DNA from: Buxus sempervirens
Taxonomy: Eukaryota; Streptophyta; Magnoliopsida; Buxales; Buxaceae
Direction: 5' to 3'
Length of the DNA: 64,000 nt
Assembly: GCA_947561395.2 (NCBI GenBank)
Contig: OX387183.1
Location: forward strand, 10,281,402-10,345,401
The notes under the pieces were generated by a model. It saw only the letters and a program-made list of their open reading frames with translations. It had not been told where the DNA came from and searched no databases. The position numbers and the translations under genes are program-made. Positions 37,601 to 48,530 of the stretch are shown here, piece by piece; the first letter of the stretch is position 1, and every line of letters starts with the position of its first letter.

Positions 37601-40600
37601 GGAACCCTCCACTGCTAGAAACAATCTCCAAAAGACGCGGGCAATACCCACGGAATATCAATCATTTGAAGAAGGCGGCTCCACACTCCCCCAGTAAAAT
37701 GACAATGAAGAAAAATGTGATCAATACTTTCCCCTGCCTCCCTGCACAGAAAACACATATTGGGAGATAAAACATACCTTTTTCACCTTCTCTGTAACAT
37801 ATCTGTAGTATTTATCCTGTATGAAAGAGCAGTCCAGAGCAATGCCTTTATTTTTTGGGGCACCCTAGGTTTCCATAATTTTGAAACCAGAAAAGCTGCA
37901 AATGGGGAAGAGAGATCCGGGCGGTGAGTGGAAAAAAAGGATTTGCAAGAAAAAACCCCAGAGGGAGACGGGGTCCAAATGACCCTATCCCTGGAAGCAG
38001 AGTGAATAAAGCAATCTTTGAGGGAATCAACTAAAGAGGCTAAATCCTCAACTTCATGGGATCGTAGCTCTCTTATAAATAACAAGTTCCACGATAGGCC
38101 GTCACTAGACCAAGCCAAGATGTCGGAAACAACAGCATTAGGAAAGCTGGCCACATAGAATAGAGATGGAAATGAATTAGCTAAAGGAGAACCCCCCCAC
38201 CATAGATCATGCCAAAACAGAACAGAAGATCTAGAGCCAATACAGAGACAAATGTGGGAAAAGAAAGAGTCTCCCAGTTTGATCACAGCCTTCCATGGGC
38301 ATGTACCCGTAGGCCGGGCCCTTATATTAATAGTCCACCAATTAACCCCTCTTCCATATTTGTTAGTTATCACTTGGTACCATAGGCTTTCTTGATCAAA
38401 GCTATACAGCCACAACCACTTAGCCAAAAGAGATGAGTTACGAGAGGCTAAATTTCCAATGTCCACCCCACCCTTGACCTTTTCCTTACAAAATGTTTTC
38501 CACTCAATCAAATGCACCTTCCTTTCCCTTCCTCCTTCCCACAAAAAGTCCCTCCGAATTTTCTCAAGTGTATCTACTACTCTTTTAGGCATCCTAAAAA
38601 GGGACATGTAATACACTGGTAGGTTAGCCAGAACAGCTTTTATTAATGTGATTCTACCCCCCAAAGATAAGTAGTTAGCCTTCCACCTAGCCATTCTTTT
38701 CCACTCTTTCAATGACCGGTTCCCAAAAAACTCACAGATCTAGGAGATGCACCAAGAGGCAAACCAAGGTAAGATATAGGAAGGGCACCTACCTGACAAC
38801 CGAGCACTCTACTAAGGTCTAGAGTAATTGGCTCCTCAATGTTGAGGCCAACCAGCATACTTTTTGGCCAATTAACCTTCAAGCCCGATATCATATGAAA
38901 AGTTTGCAGGATGCTCTTCAACCATAGAACTTGGTCCCTAGATGCCTCTAGGAACACCATAATATCATCCGCAAACTGGAGATGAGATACTACAAGAGCA
39001 TCTCTTCCAATCGTGAATCTGTGGAACAGACCTCTAGCCACTACACTGTCCAAGAAACAATGCAACACACCCGCCACTAACGAGAACAGAAAAGGGGACA
39101 AAGGGTCCCTTTGCCGCAAGCCCCTAGAAGACTCAAATAGACCAACCACTGACCCATTCAGCAAGAAAGAAAATTGAACTTAAACATCCCATGATCCACT
39201 TTCTCCATCTTATTCCAAACCCTTTCCACTCCATTATAGCATCCAAAAAGTTCCATTCCACTTTATCAAAGGCTTTCTCTAAATCCAGTTTGCTTATTAC
39301 TTCCGGAAGACCTAATCGACGTTGAGCATCTACACATTCATTGGCAATAAGAGAACAGTCCATAATTTGCCTCCCCTCAATGAAAGCACTTTGGGTAGGA
39401 CCAATGATATTAGGAATCACCTTCCTCAATATACAAGATAGAACTTTGGCAATGATCTTATATAAACTAGTTGTAAGGCTAATGGGTCTAAAATCCTTAA
39501 TACCCACCGCTCCGGGTTTCTTGGGTATTAACACTAAAAAGGTTGCATTCGTAATCTTGTGCACAATCCCTCCAGAAAAGAATTCCCCAAAAACCTTCAT
39601 GAGTTGATCTTTGATAGTCGCTCAATTCATTTTATAAAAAGATATTGTGAAACCATCTGGGCCTAGGGCTTTATCTCCGTCCATTTCCCAAATTGCTTCT
39701 CTAATTTCTTCCGCCTCAAATTCTCTCTCTAGCCACTCTTTTTCCATTGCATTAACCCTTGATTGACCACTATCTTTCAACAGGCATTTAAACTCTTGTT
39801 CCGACCTATACAAGTCAGAATAAAATTCTACCAAGCAGTCTCCAATCTCCTCCATATTCTTGACCATCCTACCTTCTATCTCCAATCTAAGAATGCTATT
39901 TTTGCGATTTCTTCCATTTGCCACTCTATGGAAAAAATAGGAGTTCCCGTCTCCCTCCTTCAGCCATGACACCCTTGATTTTTGCCTCCAAGATATTTCC
40001 TCAAATCTTAGGATATCCTGTAATTTTTCTTTTATCTCAATCCTTCTCGCTCTATCTTCCTGGTTCCACGGACCACTCCCCTCCTTGATATCAAGTCTCT
40101 CTAATTCCTCTAAGGCTTCTTTTTTCTTGCTTTCAAGTCTCCCAAAAGAGTCTTTGTTCCATCTTTTGATACTTTTTTTTGTCTCCCTCAAACTCTGCAT
40201 GAAAATAAAATCTGCCCACCCCACCATTCCATCCATCCCTTGCCTCCACCAATCTTTAAACAAATTTTGGAAATCCGGGCGCTCTAACCACATATTCTCA
40301 AAACGGAAAGGGGCTGGACCATTCCTGATGTTTTCATTAGATAGCAACAAGGGGCTGTGATTTGATGTGGGCCTAGGGAGCAAAAACTGGGTCGAGGAGA
40401 TGAAGTGATCATCCCAACTACCGGATGCTAGGCATCTATCTAACCTAGAGCAAAGGGGGGGGATCCTGGAAATTCGTCCATGTGAATGATCCTCCCGCCA
40501 GAGGATAGTCTATAAGTTCACTATATTGAATCCAGTTGGAAAAGTCCCTCATGCTCCTAGTTACTCTTGGCTGAACTTTATTGGTTTCATGACAGTACCT

Positions 40601-43600
40601 GTAAACATTAAAATCCCCTAACACCACCAAAGGGCTACCCGAACCTGGATATCTTTGCCTCAATTCCTCCCAGAAGCTCTCCCTTCCCCTAGCTCTACAG
40701 GGACCATAGACAGCGGATAGAAGCCATGAAAAGCCGTCTACCCTTGAAATGAACTGAATGGACACTGAAAATTCCCCTGTTTGAATAGATGCCCCTTGTA
40801 AAGCAATGGAGTCCCACATTACCACTATACCACCTGATCTACCCATTGATGGTAGACTTGCCCATTCAATTCCACTCACATTCCATAACCTCCTAATCAA
40901 ACCAGCGTCTATATCCTGAATTTTTGAGTCAACTAGCACAACTACTTCCGGATGCCATCGACTACAAAGATCTCTCACCGCCCTTCGCTTTTCAACCCCC
41001 CCAAGGCCTTTAATATTCCAGGTCACAATCTTCATGGTTCACCTGCAACATCCTTTCCTAACCTACTACAAAAACTATCAACCATCTCTCCTACCGACAC
41101 TCTTTCCCCTTTTAGATTGACTGATTTCTCAATAACCGATTCTGAGAACAGTTTAACCTTATTCCAAAAGCAAGATTCCTCTTCTACTTCACCTCTGTTT
41201 TGAACCCCCTCATTGGCTAAAACAAGCTCTCGCCTTTCATCACAGGCCAAGCTTAGTGGCGGCATAGCATTCAATGCATTAAACCCAGTCCCAAGATCAA
41301 CCCCGTCAACAGAAGAAGAGGGTAATAAGAGACTATTAATAAAAGGGCCTTGCTTAGGACACGTACTTGGGGATGACTAATGACGTACTGATGGAGATTT
41401 AGGGATGATGGTTGGATTCGCAGGACAGAAACAAGGGGACGCAGCTACAAAAGTAGATGATGCCCCCAAAAATTCCGGCGAAGATCTCCTTCCTTCTTCC
41501 CCAAGATACCTACCGATGAACAGAGGAGAGGAATCAGTAGTTTTTGCACCCTTAATGCTTCTGCGAGAGTAGACCTTCAGCTGCTCCTGAGATAAATCGC
41601 CCCTATTATCGCCAACGACCTGTTTCAGCTTCTTGGTTTGCTGTAAAACCGAAGCCTTCATCTCCTTCTACGAATCTGACTGCCCCAGCTTCTCAGCGAA
41701 ATGATCTTCCCTCCTACCATTGCTGAGCCCATCCTCCCTGGCGACCTCCACTCTCTCTTTCATTAGTCGACCAACTATTTCTTCAACCCATTGTTCAATT
41801 TGATTCTTCAACCCATTTGACGATTGATCCAACTTCTTCTTACCTTCGCTTCCTTCAAAGGGTAGTGTGTGATGCTTATAGACATTAGGAGGAACGCTAC
41901 CTTCATCCAAGGTCTGCACCCCCACCGTCGCCGGCGACCCTTCGACGAAGTCTTCCAGACCAAGATTGTCTTCGTTCGAAGGAAGACGAGGCGAGAGAGA
42001 CAAGTCTCCCCCGCCTGGGTCTCACTGGATAGGATCGACTGGGCCCATCTCCTTAAGGCCCAAAGGGTAGAAGTGTCGACTAGGCCTGCTTGGGCCTGCC
42101 TGGGCCTCCCTGAATATCGTCAATTGAGCCCTCCCTAACTAGCGTCACCTAGGCCTCCCCACTAATATTTCGCCACTTGGGCATGGGAAAAGCATTAAAC
42201 TTTCCCCCACTTGGGACTTTATTACATAATTGGGCTTTTAGAAACCAAAAGCATGTGGTTTTTTAGGCCTATCAAGCCATTTTGATGAACCTTTTAGAGC
42301 CCACACAGACCCATAATCAAAGCCCAAAGGGATCCATAAAAATAAAAAAATTTGGAAAAGCTAAGCTTTATTGATCTCTCAGATCAGTACACAAAAAGTA
42401 TTCTGCACTGATCACCCATTGAGATAAGTACAGAGAAGAAATTGTCTATACCAATCTAAGATGAAGGTATAGCCTACAAAAATTCCACAATGGGTTCAAG
42501 CAAACCCAAACCCTTCTAAACCCAACCAGAATTAAACCAAGATAATCTTGGTCAAAACCAAATCTTCCACATAGACTTGGATCCAGTCCTAAAGCTCAAA
42601 GAGACATGTTGGCTTATGCAATTTTTAGAGTAAACATGAAATCCAACCTAAACCAAATCTAAGGGAACCTGCCGCCCTGTGGGATGACTTGGTGAATCTA
42701 TGGACTTCCTCAAGTCATTACCGAGTCACTTAGCCAAGACTATGGGCAGACCAAACAGGAATGGGTGACAGTTCGCACCCTTAACCCAATGAGCAATAGT
42801 GATTTCAAAATAAACTGAAACCTGGCTAAGTAAACATAAGCCCACCAAACTAGAATTGAAAATCTTTGCTAGTCGTCGCAACACCTCACGTGCGCTGACG
42901 AGATGTGCACATAGTACAAACCCTTTGAAATCTATTTCCACTAGCCTCCTTTCGCTCATACTTAGACTAAAGATATTCTCTAATAAAAGCTCAGTATGAA
43001 GCCTTATATACCTCAGTCAATACATCATAATGGTAAACCACGTTGTCATCAAAATCCTTTGCATCAGGTGGTGGTCGTACAAGCTTCACTAGCATAAGTC
43101 TGATATCATTAATGTTGCCTCCTCATTGCCTACTTAAAAATTCCAGCCCACGGATGCTCTCTCATCTACATCTTCACCTCTGGATGCACTCATGGATAAT
43201 CTGCCACATTCTTGAATCCATGTACAATCCACCACCCTTAAGAACTTGGTGGAAATGTCAAATAATAACTTGTTTTTGTCCTTCCTGATATCTGGTCCCA
43301 TGGCCCCAACCTATATTTGCCATCTAACCATGTTGATCACCTCCACATCCACTGCCATATACCATATTGCTAATCTAGTACTCAGAACTCAGAAAACAAC
43401 TCACACAATGACAAGAAGTCTATAAAGACTTTCACAACATGCAACAACTTCGTAATACAAACATCAATCATTTATTTTTTATTATATATTCACAAATTTT
43501 ACTTGATCATTTTGAACAGTCCTTTATCTTTATAGAATGCAAGCTAACATATACACCTAATTAGTGAACATATCCTAGATACTTATTTCTAACGATTCAA

Positions 43601-45050
43601 CAAATTTTTTATTTTTTATTTTTAATATAATATTTTTATAAAAAGTAATAAACAAATATTTGGATGAGTAATTTACAAATTTTATATCCACAAATAAGTT
43701 CCTCTATTTTGTCTATTTTAATGTCGTTTTATAATTTTCTTGCAATGTTTAAATTAATTTAGATTATTTTATGTAATTTTTTATTAACACTTTATTTAAA
43801 AAAGCATGCTTCACATTCAATGCATGTGCACAGGAATAATTTCAAACTCCAAACCCACTTTCAAAGAATCCTATAATGCTTCTACACTGTAGATTTGAAG
43901 AAAGCACATTCGATTAGGCTAGATCTTTGCACAAATTCTAGCCTGAAGTTCCTATGTTCCATTTAGCAAGGTAAATCCTTCTTTCTTGAACTAGTTTAAT
44001 ATATCTAGCTTAAAGTTCCTACATCCCATTTAGCAAGGTGAATCTTTCTTTCTTGAAATAGTTTCTTTGCTTGCATTCATCCACATTGACACGCAAATCC
44101 TTGCGTACTTGCCACCAAATCAAGCGTCGTCACAATACATCATTTAAGCGTCGAGATATTCGTTCAGATTTACAATGGCTTCAGACTAGCAATGCCATAA
44201 TATACAGCAACAAAAAACGAAATTGGTGGATTTAATGTCCCTTTCAGTCACGATGCCTGTGGAGTATGGCTAGGGATGATTGTAAGAGGGGTTTTCATTT
44301 GTGTAGTGCAGAGGCCTCTAGTGATAATTGGTGGGGAAGCATAATATCCCCATCACTTATGTACATTCTATCTTTCTGATCTAATATAAATATTCTGATT
44401 ATCCATTAAAAAAAAAAAAAAAAGACATTGGTGGTGGAGCTGGCACTGTTACTTTAACACTCCATGAATAAAATATGGTTCTTCAAAAAAATATGTAATT
44501 CATCTTTAACATATTTTTTTATAGCATATATTTCTAAATAAAATATATATGGTTAACCTATGTTTGAATGACAATGAGGACTGGGTTAAAACCAAATGTG
44601 ATTTTTGACTTGCCAAATTCACCCAATAGGATCACAGTGGTGGAAGTGAAAATGTTTAACCTGCTCTATTCCAAGCCCCAGATAGAGCACATTTAGCTAG
44701 ATCTATGTCCGCAAGATAAATATCTCATTCTCAAGTGTTCCTCAATCATCTAATACCTAGTTTCTAGGTTGGCTAAGCATAGAATAGCTTATCAATCATT
44801 TTCTGATGCTTATATGGTGTCAGGTCCTTCTTTTACTCTTGCATCAATTCTAATGTAATTTTTGTTATTTTTGTGATGTTTGCATTATGGACAGAAATGC
44901 ACCAAAAATTGCAGGACTTTCTTAAGTCTTAACATAAATTTTCTCCAAAACAAAATATTATTAATTCTGTCAAAAACAAAATATTAACTCCTTCAAAGCA
45001 CAAAGTTCAATAAATTTACTCAACTCATTGTAACAGAAAGAACAAAGCAA

Positions 45051-45114
<64 letters not shown>

Positions 45115-47573
45115 ATAAAAAACATTAATAATTAAAAACTGCATAGGAAATCAGGATAAACGGTGGAAATAAAATGTTACAGCCATATTAATAAAGGTTA
45201 TGCCAGATAAACCTGTGGATCAGTGACTGCATGATAGAATGGAGAAGCAGTATGGAAAACACCTTCACATCCATCAACTATCTGATCAAAGGATCCTTCT
45301 TCCAATAAATTGGCTCTAAACAAATGAAGTCTTTCCTTAGCTCCATCAAGTGCACGCAAGTGTTCCGTCTTCTTTGGATCATCTGCAATATTATAATATA
45401 TCAACTAACAAGTAAATTACTAGCATTAGATTAAACCTGCAGGTTCTCAGTTCCAATGAGACATATTTGAAAGAAAACTCATGAATTAAGATTGACGGTA
45501 TACTTGACTCCCACCACATGTATGTTTACTATAAGAAATTGTGCTTTAAGATACAATCTTTCAATGAAATCATGACATATGTGCACAAAGACATATAAAT
45601 GTGCGTACAAGGACAAATAAGCCATGTGATGCACTTTTGAGTGTTTCCTATGACATAAGCAGTTTTTTTGACACAGTATGCTATGTAGCCTTACAAAGAA
45701 GATTTGATATTTATTCAGATGGATCCCTTAAAGAAAATATCAGCTCATAAAGGAAACACTTCATATCCATAAAATTTAGCTGACCTGTCACCTAGATAGC
45801 ACCAAGAAGTGAGGTTATGGAACAGATTGAGATCCATGAAATTTCCATTTGAACCTTGATAGATCCAAAGTTCCAGTTTCAAGATAACTTTTTTGGCTTG
45901 TTAAATGTCCAGATGCAATATTCTGAATCTGAAAGACCTAATACATGAAGAACTGTGAGACCTGGGGGTTTATGAACAATTCAACTGGGGGTGTATGGCT
46001 GTTCCAGACACAAGTAGTGCATTCACAGTGGTACTACTCCCACAAAGGAAGCCACATGAACTCCTACTGCTGCCATCTTATGATTCTTATCCCAACCAGT
46101 CACCCAAAAAACCCAAAAAAAATATATATATATATTTTCAGAGGTTATTTTTGCTTTTGGAAGAACTGGGATAACAGGAAATTTAGCTTAGTGGTAAGAG
46201 TAATGTTTGATAATTGCATCATTGGCCTGGCTACAACAGCTTCTAAGCTTGATAGAAGCTTTTTGTAACTGAGAATAAGAATTATTAGGAGAGGGGACCT
46301 TATCACCAACAAGTATTTCCCCATGGACAACTTGACATTCAAACCTAATCAAGAAAAATTTATATTTGAAACTCTTCAAGCTGATGCTTTTGTAATTGAG
46401 TACCTATAGTCAATGGTTGATACATGCACCAACTCTTCCCATATACCTTGAAGATCCCCATAATATTCACTGAGATTTATCTCTCTATTGTTAGAGAATA
46501 ACTTTTCTCAAATAATTGGTGGATGCAAGACATTCTCATGCATGGAATCCATATCTTTTACAGTAATTCAAATTTGATTTGTGGTACCCAGAAACATAAC
46601 TTTTGAACTTATTAAGTGCTTTATACAATTCCAGCTCTGAGCTATCACCAAATAATTGTCACATGTCCACTAATCATCAAAATTATTAGGTGGATTGCAA
46701 CAATGAACTTCAACATACCCAAGCACCTTAGTAAACCTTAATTAATTGGGCCAATATTCTATCTCCATTAAGTTTCACTATGGTGATCTGAACCTGTATG
46801 GTCCTGAGAAGATGAAAAGGATGTCTTAGAATCATTTGAACTAGCCAAAAAAAAAAAAACAACACACCAGCAGCAAAATCTCCAACTACAAGATTTATGG
46901 AGTGTGGTACAAACCACAAGGAGTGGAATATCCAGATGTGCTATTAACAGCATTTCATTCTATAATATGAACAAAAACACAGGAAAGTGGGATCCTAAAC
47001 ACACGGGAAGAAAAAAGAGTAAATAGTCCCCAAATCAACCGACAGAGAAGGATGACTTACGGCACTACAAGGACAAATCCATAAGCGGGTAACCTTACGT
47101 TTTTATTATCTATTATATTATAATTAAACGAATTAAAACCAGAAAACGTAAACACAAAAGTTGCAGAACTATAAAAAAACAAGGTCCATAAAGTACAATA
47201 AACCTACAAAAAAGAAGAAAGAAGACGAAAGAATCACCATATATACCGTATGGACGGACGGATAATGGAAATACAAGGCCAAATCCAGAAGCGGGGATCC
47301 TTTCTTTTTCAATTTTGATTCAAAATAAACGAACTAAAACCCACAAATTCATTTTAAAAAAAAACAGAACTCCATGGTTATATATATTTTTCTATCAGCA
47401 TTAGATTTCTAGTTTAAAAGGAGAGGTAAAAGGAAGATCGAAGAAGAATACTGACTTAGGTCGCGAACGGAGGCTTTGACAGTGTATCCTCGGTGGAGCA
47501 AGAGCTTCACGAGCCACGAAGCTATGTAGCCAGAGGCACCGGTGACGCACACCACCTTCCCTGCTCTGCTCAT
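19483..47573 (-). CDS. Cinnamoyl-CoA reductase-like NADP-dependent reductase, six exons over 28 kb
   Basis: Extended short-chain dehydrogenase of the CCR/DFR family, which reduces hydroxycinnamoyl-CoA or related aldehydes and ketones with NADPH in the cytosol. Exons: 47573-47456, 45382-45213, 28495-28304, 27191-27029, 26515-26329, 19627-19483. They total 975 nt, all phases match, and the product is 324 aa, the usual length. Residues 11-18 TGASGYIA are the nucleotide-binding loop, VTSS around Ser127/128 and Tyr163-x3-Lys167 (WYVLSK) form the catalytic set, and [15 protein letters not shown] is typical of the family. True lignin CCRs have NWYCYGK where this has LWYVLSK, so it is CCR-like (compare phenylacetaldehyde reductase or tetraketide pyrone reductase), substrate unknown. 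Introns are 2.07, 16.7, 1.1, 0.5 and 6.7 kb and full of mobile elements, yet no exon is damaged. Confidence 0.93.
19628..22520. other. Intron 5 of the reductase gene, 3' part
   Basis: Mostly AT-rich non-coding DNA. Notable are a purine-only A/G tract near 20380-20445, a G-run at 21360-21375 and a very AT-rich block at 21820-22520. No coding exon was seen. Confidence 0.45.
22521..24560 (-). mobile_element. RTE-clade LINE remnant, 5'-truncated, inside intron 5
   Basis: Non-LTR retrotransposon on the minus strand. The 3' end has the RTE-type CCCCACTTTGGTGGGAACTG trailer and an ATGATAATGATGATG tail (22521-22545). Conserved blocks are [16 protein letters not shown] (24133-23876 frame), the RT palm and the RTE C-terminal [19 protein letters not shown] (23153-22956). 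The palm aspartate motif reads [10 protein letters not shown] instead of MLFADD-type, and stops and frameshifts abound, so it is dead. No endonuclease part was seen. A MITE interrupts its 3' trailer. Confidence 0.8.
22569..22717. mobile_element. Mutator-type MITE, copy 3, nested in the RTE
   Basis: A 149-bp element with about 50-bp inverted ends (GAGAGCATTTCGACT against GAATGCATTTCGTCT). The flanks AAAGTGGGG at 22560-22568 and 22718-22726 are a perfect 9-bp target duplication, the Mutator-superfamily hallmark. Removing the element and one flank restores a continuous RTE 3' trailer, so it inserted after the RTE. Confidence 0.9.
24561..26328. mobile_element. Intron 5, 5' part with a hAT-like remnant
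   Basis: 24561-25050 is AT-rich. 25060-25700 (plus strand) resembles a decayed hAT gene start: [20 protein letters not shown] followed by [10 protein letters not shown] is like the BED zinc-finger end of hAT transposases. Stops interrupt it and no ends were found. 25880-26320 shows nothing recognisable. Confidence 0.4.
26329..26515 (-). CDS. Reductase exon 5
   Basis: Reads [20 protein letters not shown] to [11 protein letters not shown], between ATGCAG and AA/GTGAGT. Part of the substrate-pocket side of the fold. Confidence 0.92.
27029..27191 (-). CDS. Reductase exon 4
   Basis: Starts [17 protein letters not shown], with the catalytic Tyr and Lys, then [20 protein letters not shown], ending AATG/GTAATA. 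Confidence 0.92.
27192..28303. other. Intron 3 with a tRNA-derived SINE-like sequence
   Basis: Around 27950-28115 (plus strand) a segment reads TGGTGATGGTAAAAGCCTTG, then GAGGGTTTGAGTGCAGCC, resembling pol III A and B boxes of a plant tRNA-SINE, followed by a body ending near TTATGGTCCTTT. The ends and target duplication were not resolved. The rest of the intron is AT-rich. Confidence 0.4.
28304..28495 (-). CDS. Reductase exon 3
   Basis: 64 codons from [15 protein letters not shown] to ELCKESK, flanked by ATATCAG and AAG/GTGTGT. Contains the catalytic serine in [11 protein letters not shown]. Confidence 0.92.
29458..30558 (+). mobile_element. 5'-truncated L1 LINE with perfect target duplication
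   Basis: A 1.1-kb L1 3' fragment in intron 2. It encodes the end of the reverse-transcriptase zinc-binding domain ([20 protein letters not shown], then [18 protein letters not shown]) and finishes with a poly(A) at 30551-30558. The 23-bp flanks 29435-29457 and 30559-30581 are identical, which fixes both ends. Dead on arrival by 5' truncation. Confidence 0.9.
30582..33339. other. Intron 2 segment without a recognisable gene
   Basis: Contains a T-run followed by ATCAGTAATAATGG at about 30710 (possibly another minus-strand LINE tail), a TTTA-repeat at 31741-31762, a C-run of about 17 at 32029-32045 and a T-run at 32082-32097. No coding exon was seen. Confidence 0.4.
33340..34195 (+). mobile_element. 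L1 LINE 3' fragment
   Basis: Encodes the zinc-binding region: [59 protein letters not shown], then the terminal L1 domain in another frame. It ends in a poly(A) at 34185-34195. Frameshifted near 33740. Target duplication not found. Confidence 0.8.
34196..36660. other. Intron 2 segment, AT-rich
   Basis: No gene or element recognised. It ends at the poly(T), that is the 3' poly(A) of the L1 that follows on the minus strand. Confidence 0.4.
36661..42120 (-). mobile_element. Nearly full-length L1 LINE with RNase H, degenerate
   Basis: Minus-strand L1 of about 5.4 kb in intron 2. From the 5' side: ORF1-like sequence (42003-41377), endonuclease (41035-40445, [20 protein letters not shown] and [10 protein letters not shown]), reverse transcriptase (40383-38709, with [20 protein letters not shown] and [10 protein letters not shown]), zinc-binding region (38712-37500) and RNase H (37401-36878, [11 protein letters not shown] and [17 protein letters not shown]). 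It ends ATTACTTATC plus A-run at 36664-36685. A stop near 39624, a frame change near 39150 and another near 37100 disable it. The RT YADD-equivalent (FADD) is kept. The 5' limit is uncertain by 100-200 bp. Confidence 0.88.
42121..44209. other. Intron 2 segment without recognised feature
   Basis: 42360-43330 has higher-complexity sequence and short open frames but no motif I recognise. 43400-43800 is very AT-rich. Two near copies of CCCATTTAGCAAGGT (43953 and 44025) mark a small local duplication of about 70 bp. Confidence 0.35.
44210..44423 (+). mobile_element. Very short L1 3' end
   Basis: Reads an RNase-H-like fragment ([13 protein letters not shown]) then an untranslated end and a 16-base poly(A) at 44408-44423. 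A heavily 5'-truncated L1. Confidence 0.5.
45053..45112. repeat. (GA)n microsatellite
   Basis: About 29 uninterrupted GA units, 100 bp inside intron 2 from the exon 2 splice donor. On the transcribed strand it is a (CT)n pyrimidine tract. Confidence 0.95.
45213..45382 (-). CDS. Reductase exon 2
   Basis: Begins after TTGCAG and reads [19 protein letters not shown], then [17 protein letters not shown], ending at CAG/GTTTAT. Phase 1 in, phase 0 out. The 16.7-kb intron follows. Confidence 0.92.
45383..47455. other. Intron 1 of the reductase gene
   Basis: AT-rich non-coding DNA. A (TA)n run lies at about 46120-46133. No mobile element with clear ends was identified. Confidence 0.4.
47456..47573 (-). 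CDS. Reductase exon 1
   Basis: ATG at 47573; 39 codons plus one base, [20 protein letters not shown] through VRDL. The donor GTCAGT is acceptable. This exon holds the Rossmann dinucleotide-binding loop. A CCAATAAATAGG box at about 47609-47620 lies 40-50 bp upstream and may serve as TATA-like promoter. Confidence 0.92.
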
Positions 47574-47929
47574 TTTCCCTGATCGCTTTGTTGTCTGATT
47601 CTAATCGGAATCTCCTATTTATTGGCTCGACAAAGCACGAGAAATACGAAACAAATACCCAAGCCACAAGACAGGAAGTCCAAAGCAATCACGGAACACA
47701 TTTTTGGCAGTTATGCCGCGTCACCAGAGTCGTGTGCTTCAATTTTCAAATAAAAAAAGGGAAATTTAATTTTAGTGAACTTTTAAAAATAGTTCAAATA
47801 AAAAACGCGGATCATTTTACTCATGACAATGGACTTTTATGGGGTCACTTTTAATGCATTACAATTCCTTTTACCAGTGGGTGCACATGCAGTCCTGCAC
47901 CTACGAAGAAACAGGTAGCTAGAAAGCGT

Positions 47930-48530
47930 CGGTTAAAACCGAAACCAAGCCAATCCAACCTGACATTGGATCGGTTTGGGTTGGGTGTCTTTGGTTCGAT
48001 TTTGGTTCCAAAAATATAGAATTGAATTTGTTTGGTTCGACTTTGGGTTGAAGGCTCGATTAAACCGAACTAAACCGAAAACCGAACCAAATATCCTAAG
48101 CCTAAAACCAAATCAAACCGAAATACGTAATATTATATATAGAATATATAATAGATATAAGTTATATAATAATATTTAACTTATTAAATGATGTTAACTC
48201 ATAAGTCTTTACTCTTTAGGTTTACTCTTATAGGTCTTTTAAGGGTTTTAAAGTTTCAATGAGATAGGTTTTACCATGTGTTTACTATGTGAAATAATAT
48301 CAAGTTTTATTATTTAAATTACTTCATTTTAATAAATGACCAGTTCATATGACCCAAACCTTGGGTTGGGTTGAATTGCAGGTTTTTCATATATGATCGA
48401 TTCGGTTTTTGGTTTGGAAACTTCGGTTCCAAGGTCGATTTAGTTCTGTTTTGGGTCTACCATCAATAACCTTGGTTTGGTCTTGGTCTGAGGATAACCC
48501 GAACCAAACAAAACCGAGTTGCAGCCCTAA
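47930..48530. mobile_element. Possible hAT-type nonautonomous element
   Basis: Dense GGTTCGGTTT/AACCGAACC-type repeats on both strands, ending at AACCGAGTTGCAGCCCTA, which is the reverse complement of a TAGGGCTGCAACTCGG hAT-like terminus. The matching left end was not found, so it may be truncated. Confidence 0.35.

Noticed and set aside
46150..46260. tRNA- or SINE-like A box (TAGCTTAGTGGTAAGAG)
   Set aside because: No matching B box or cloverleaf stem follows.
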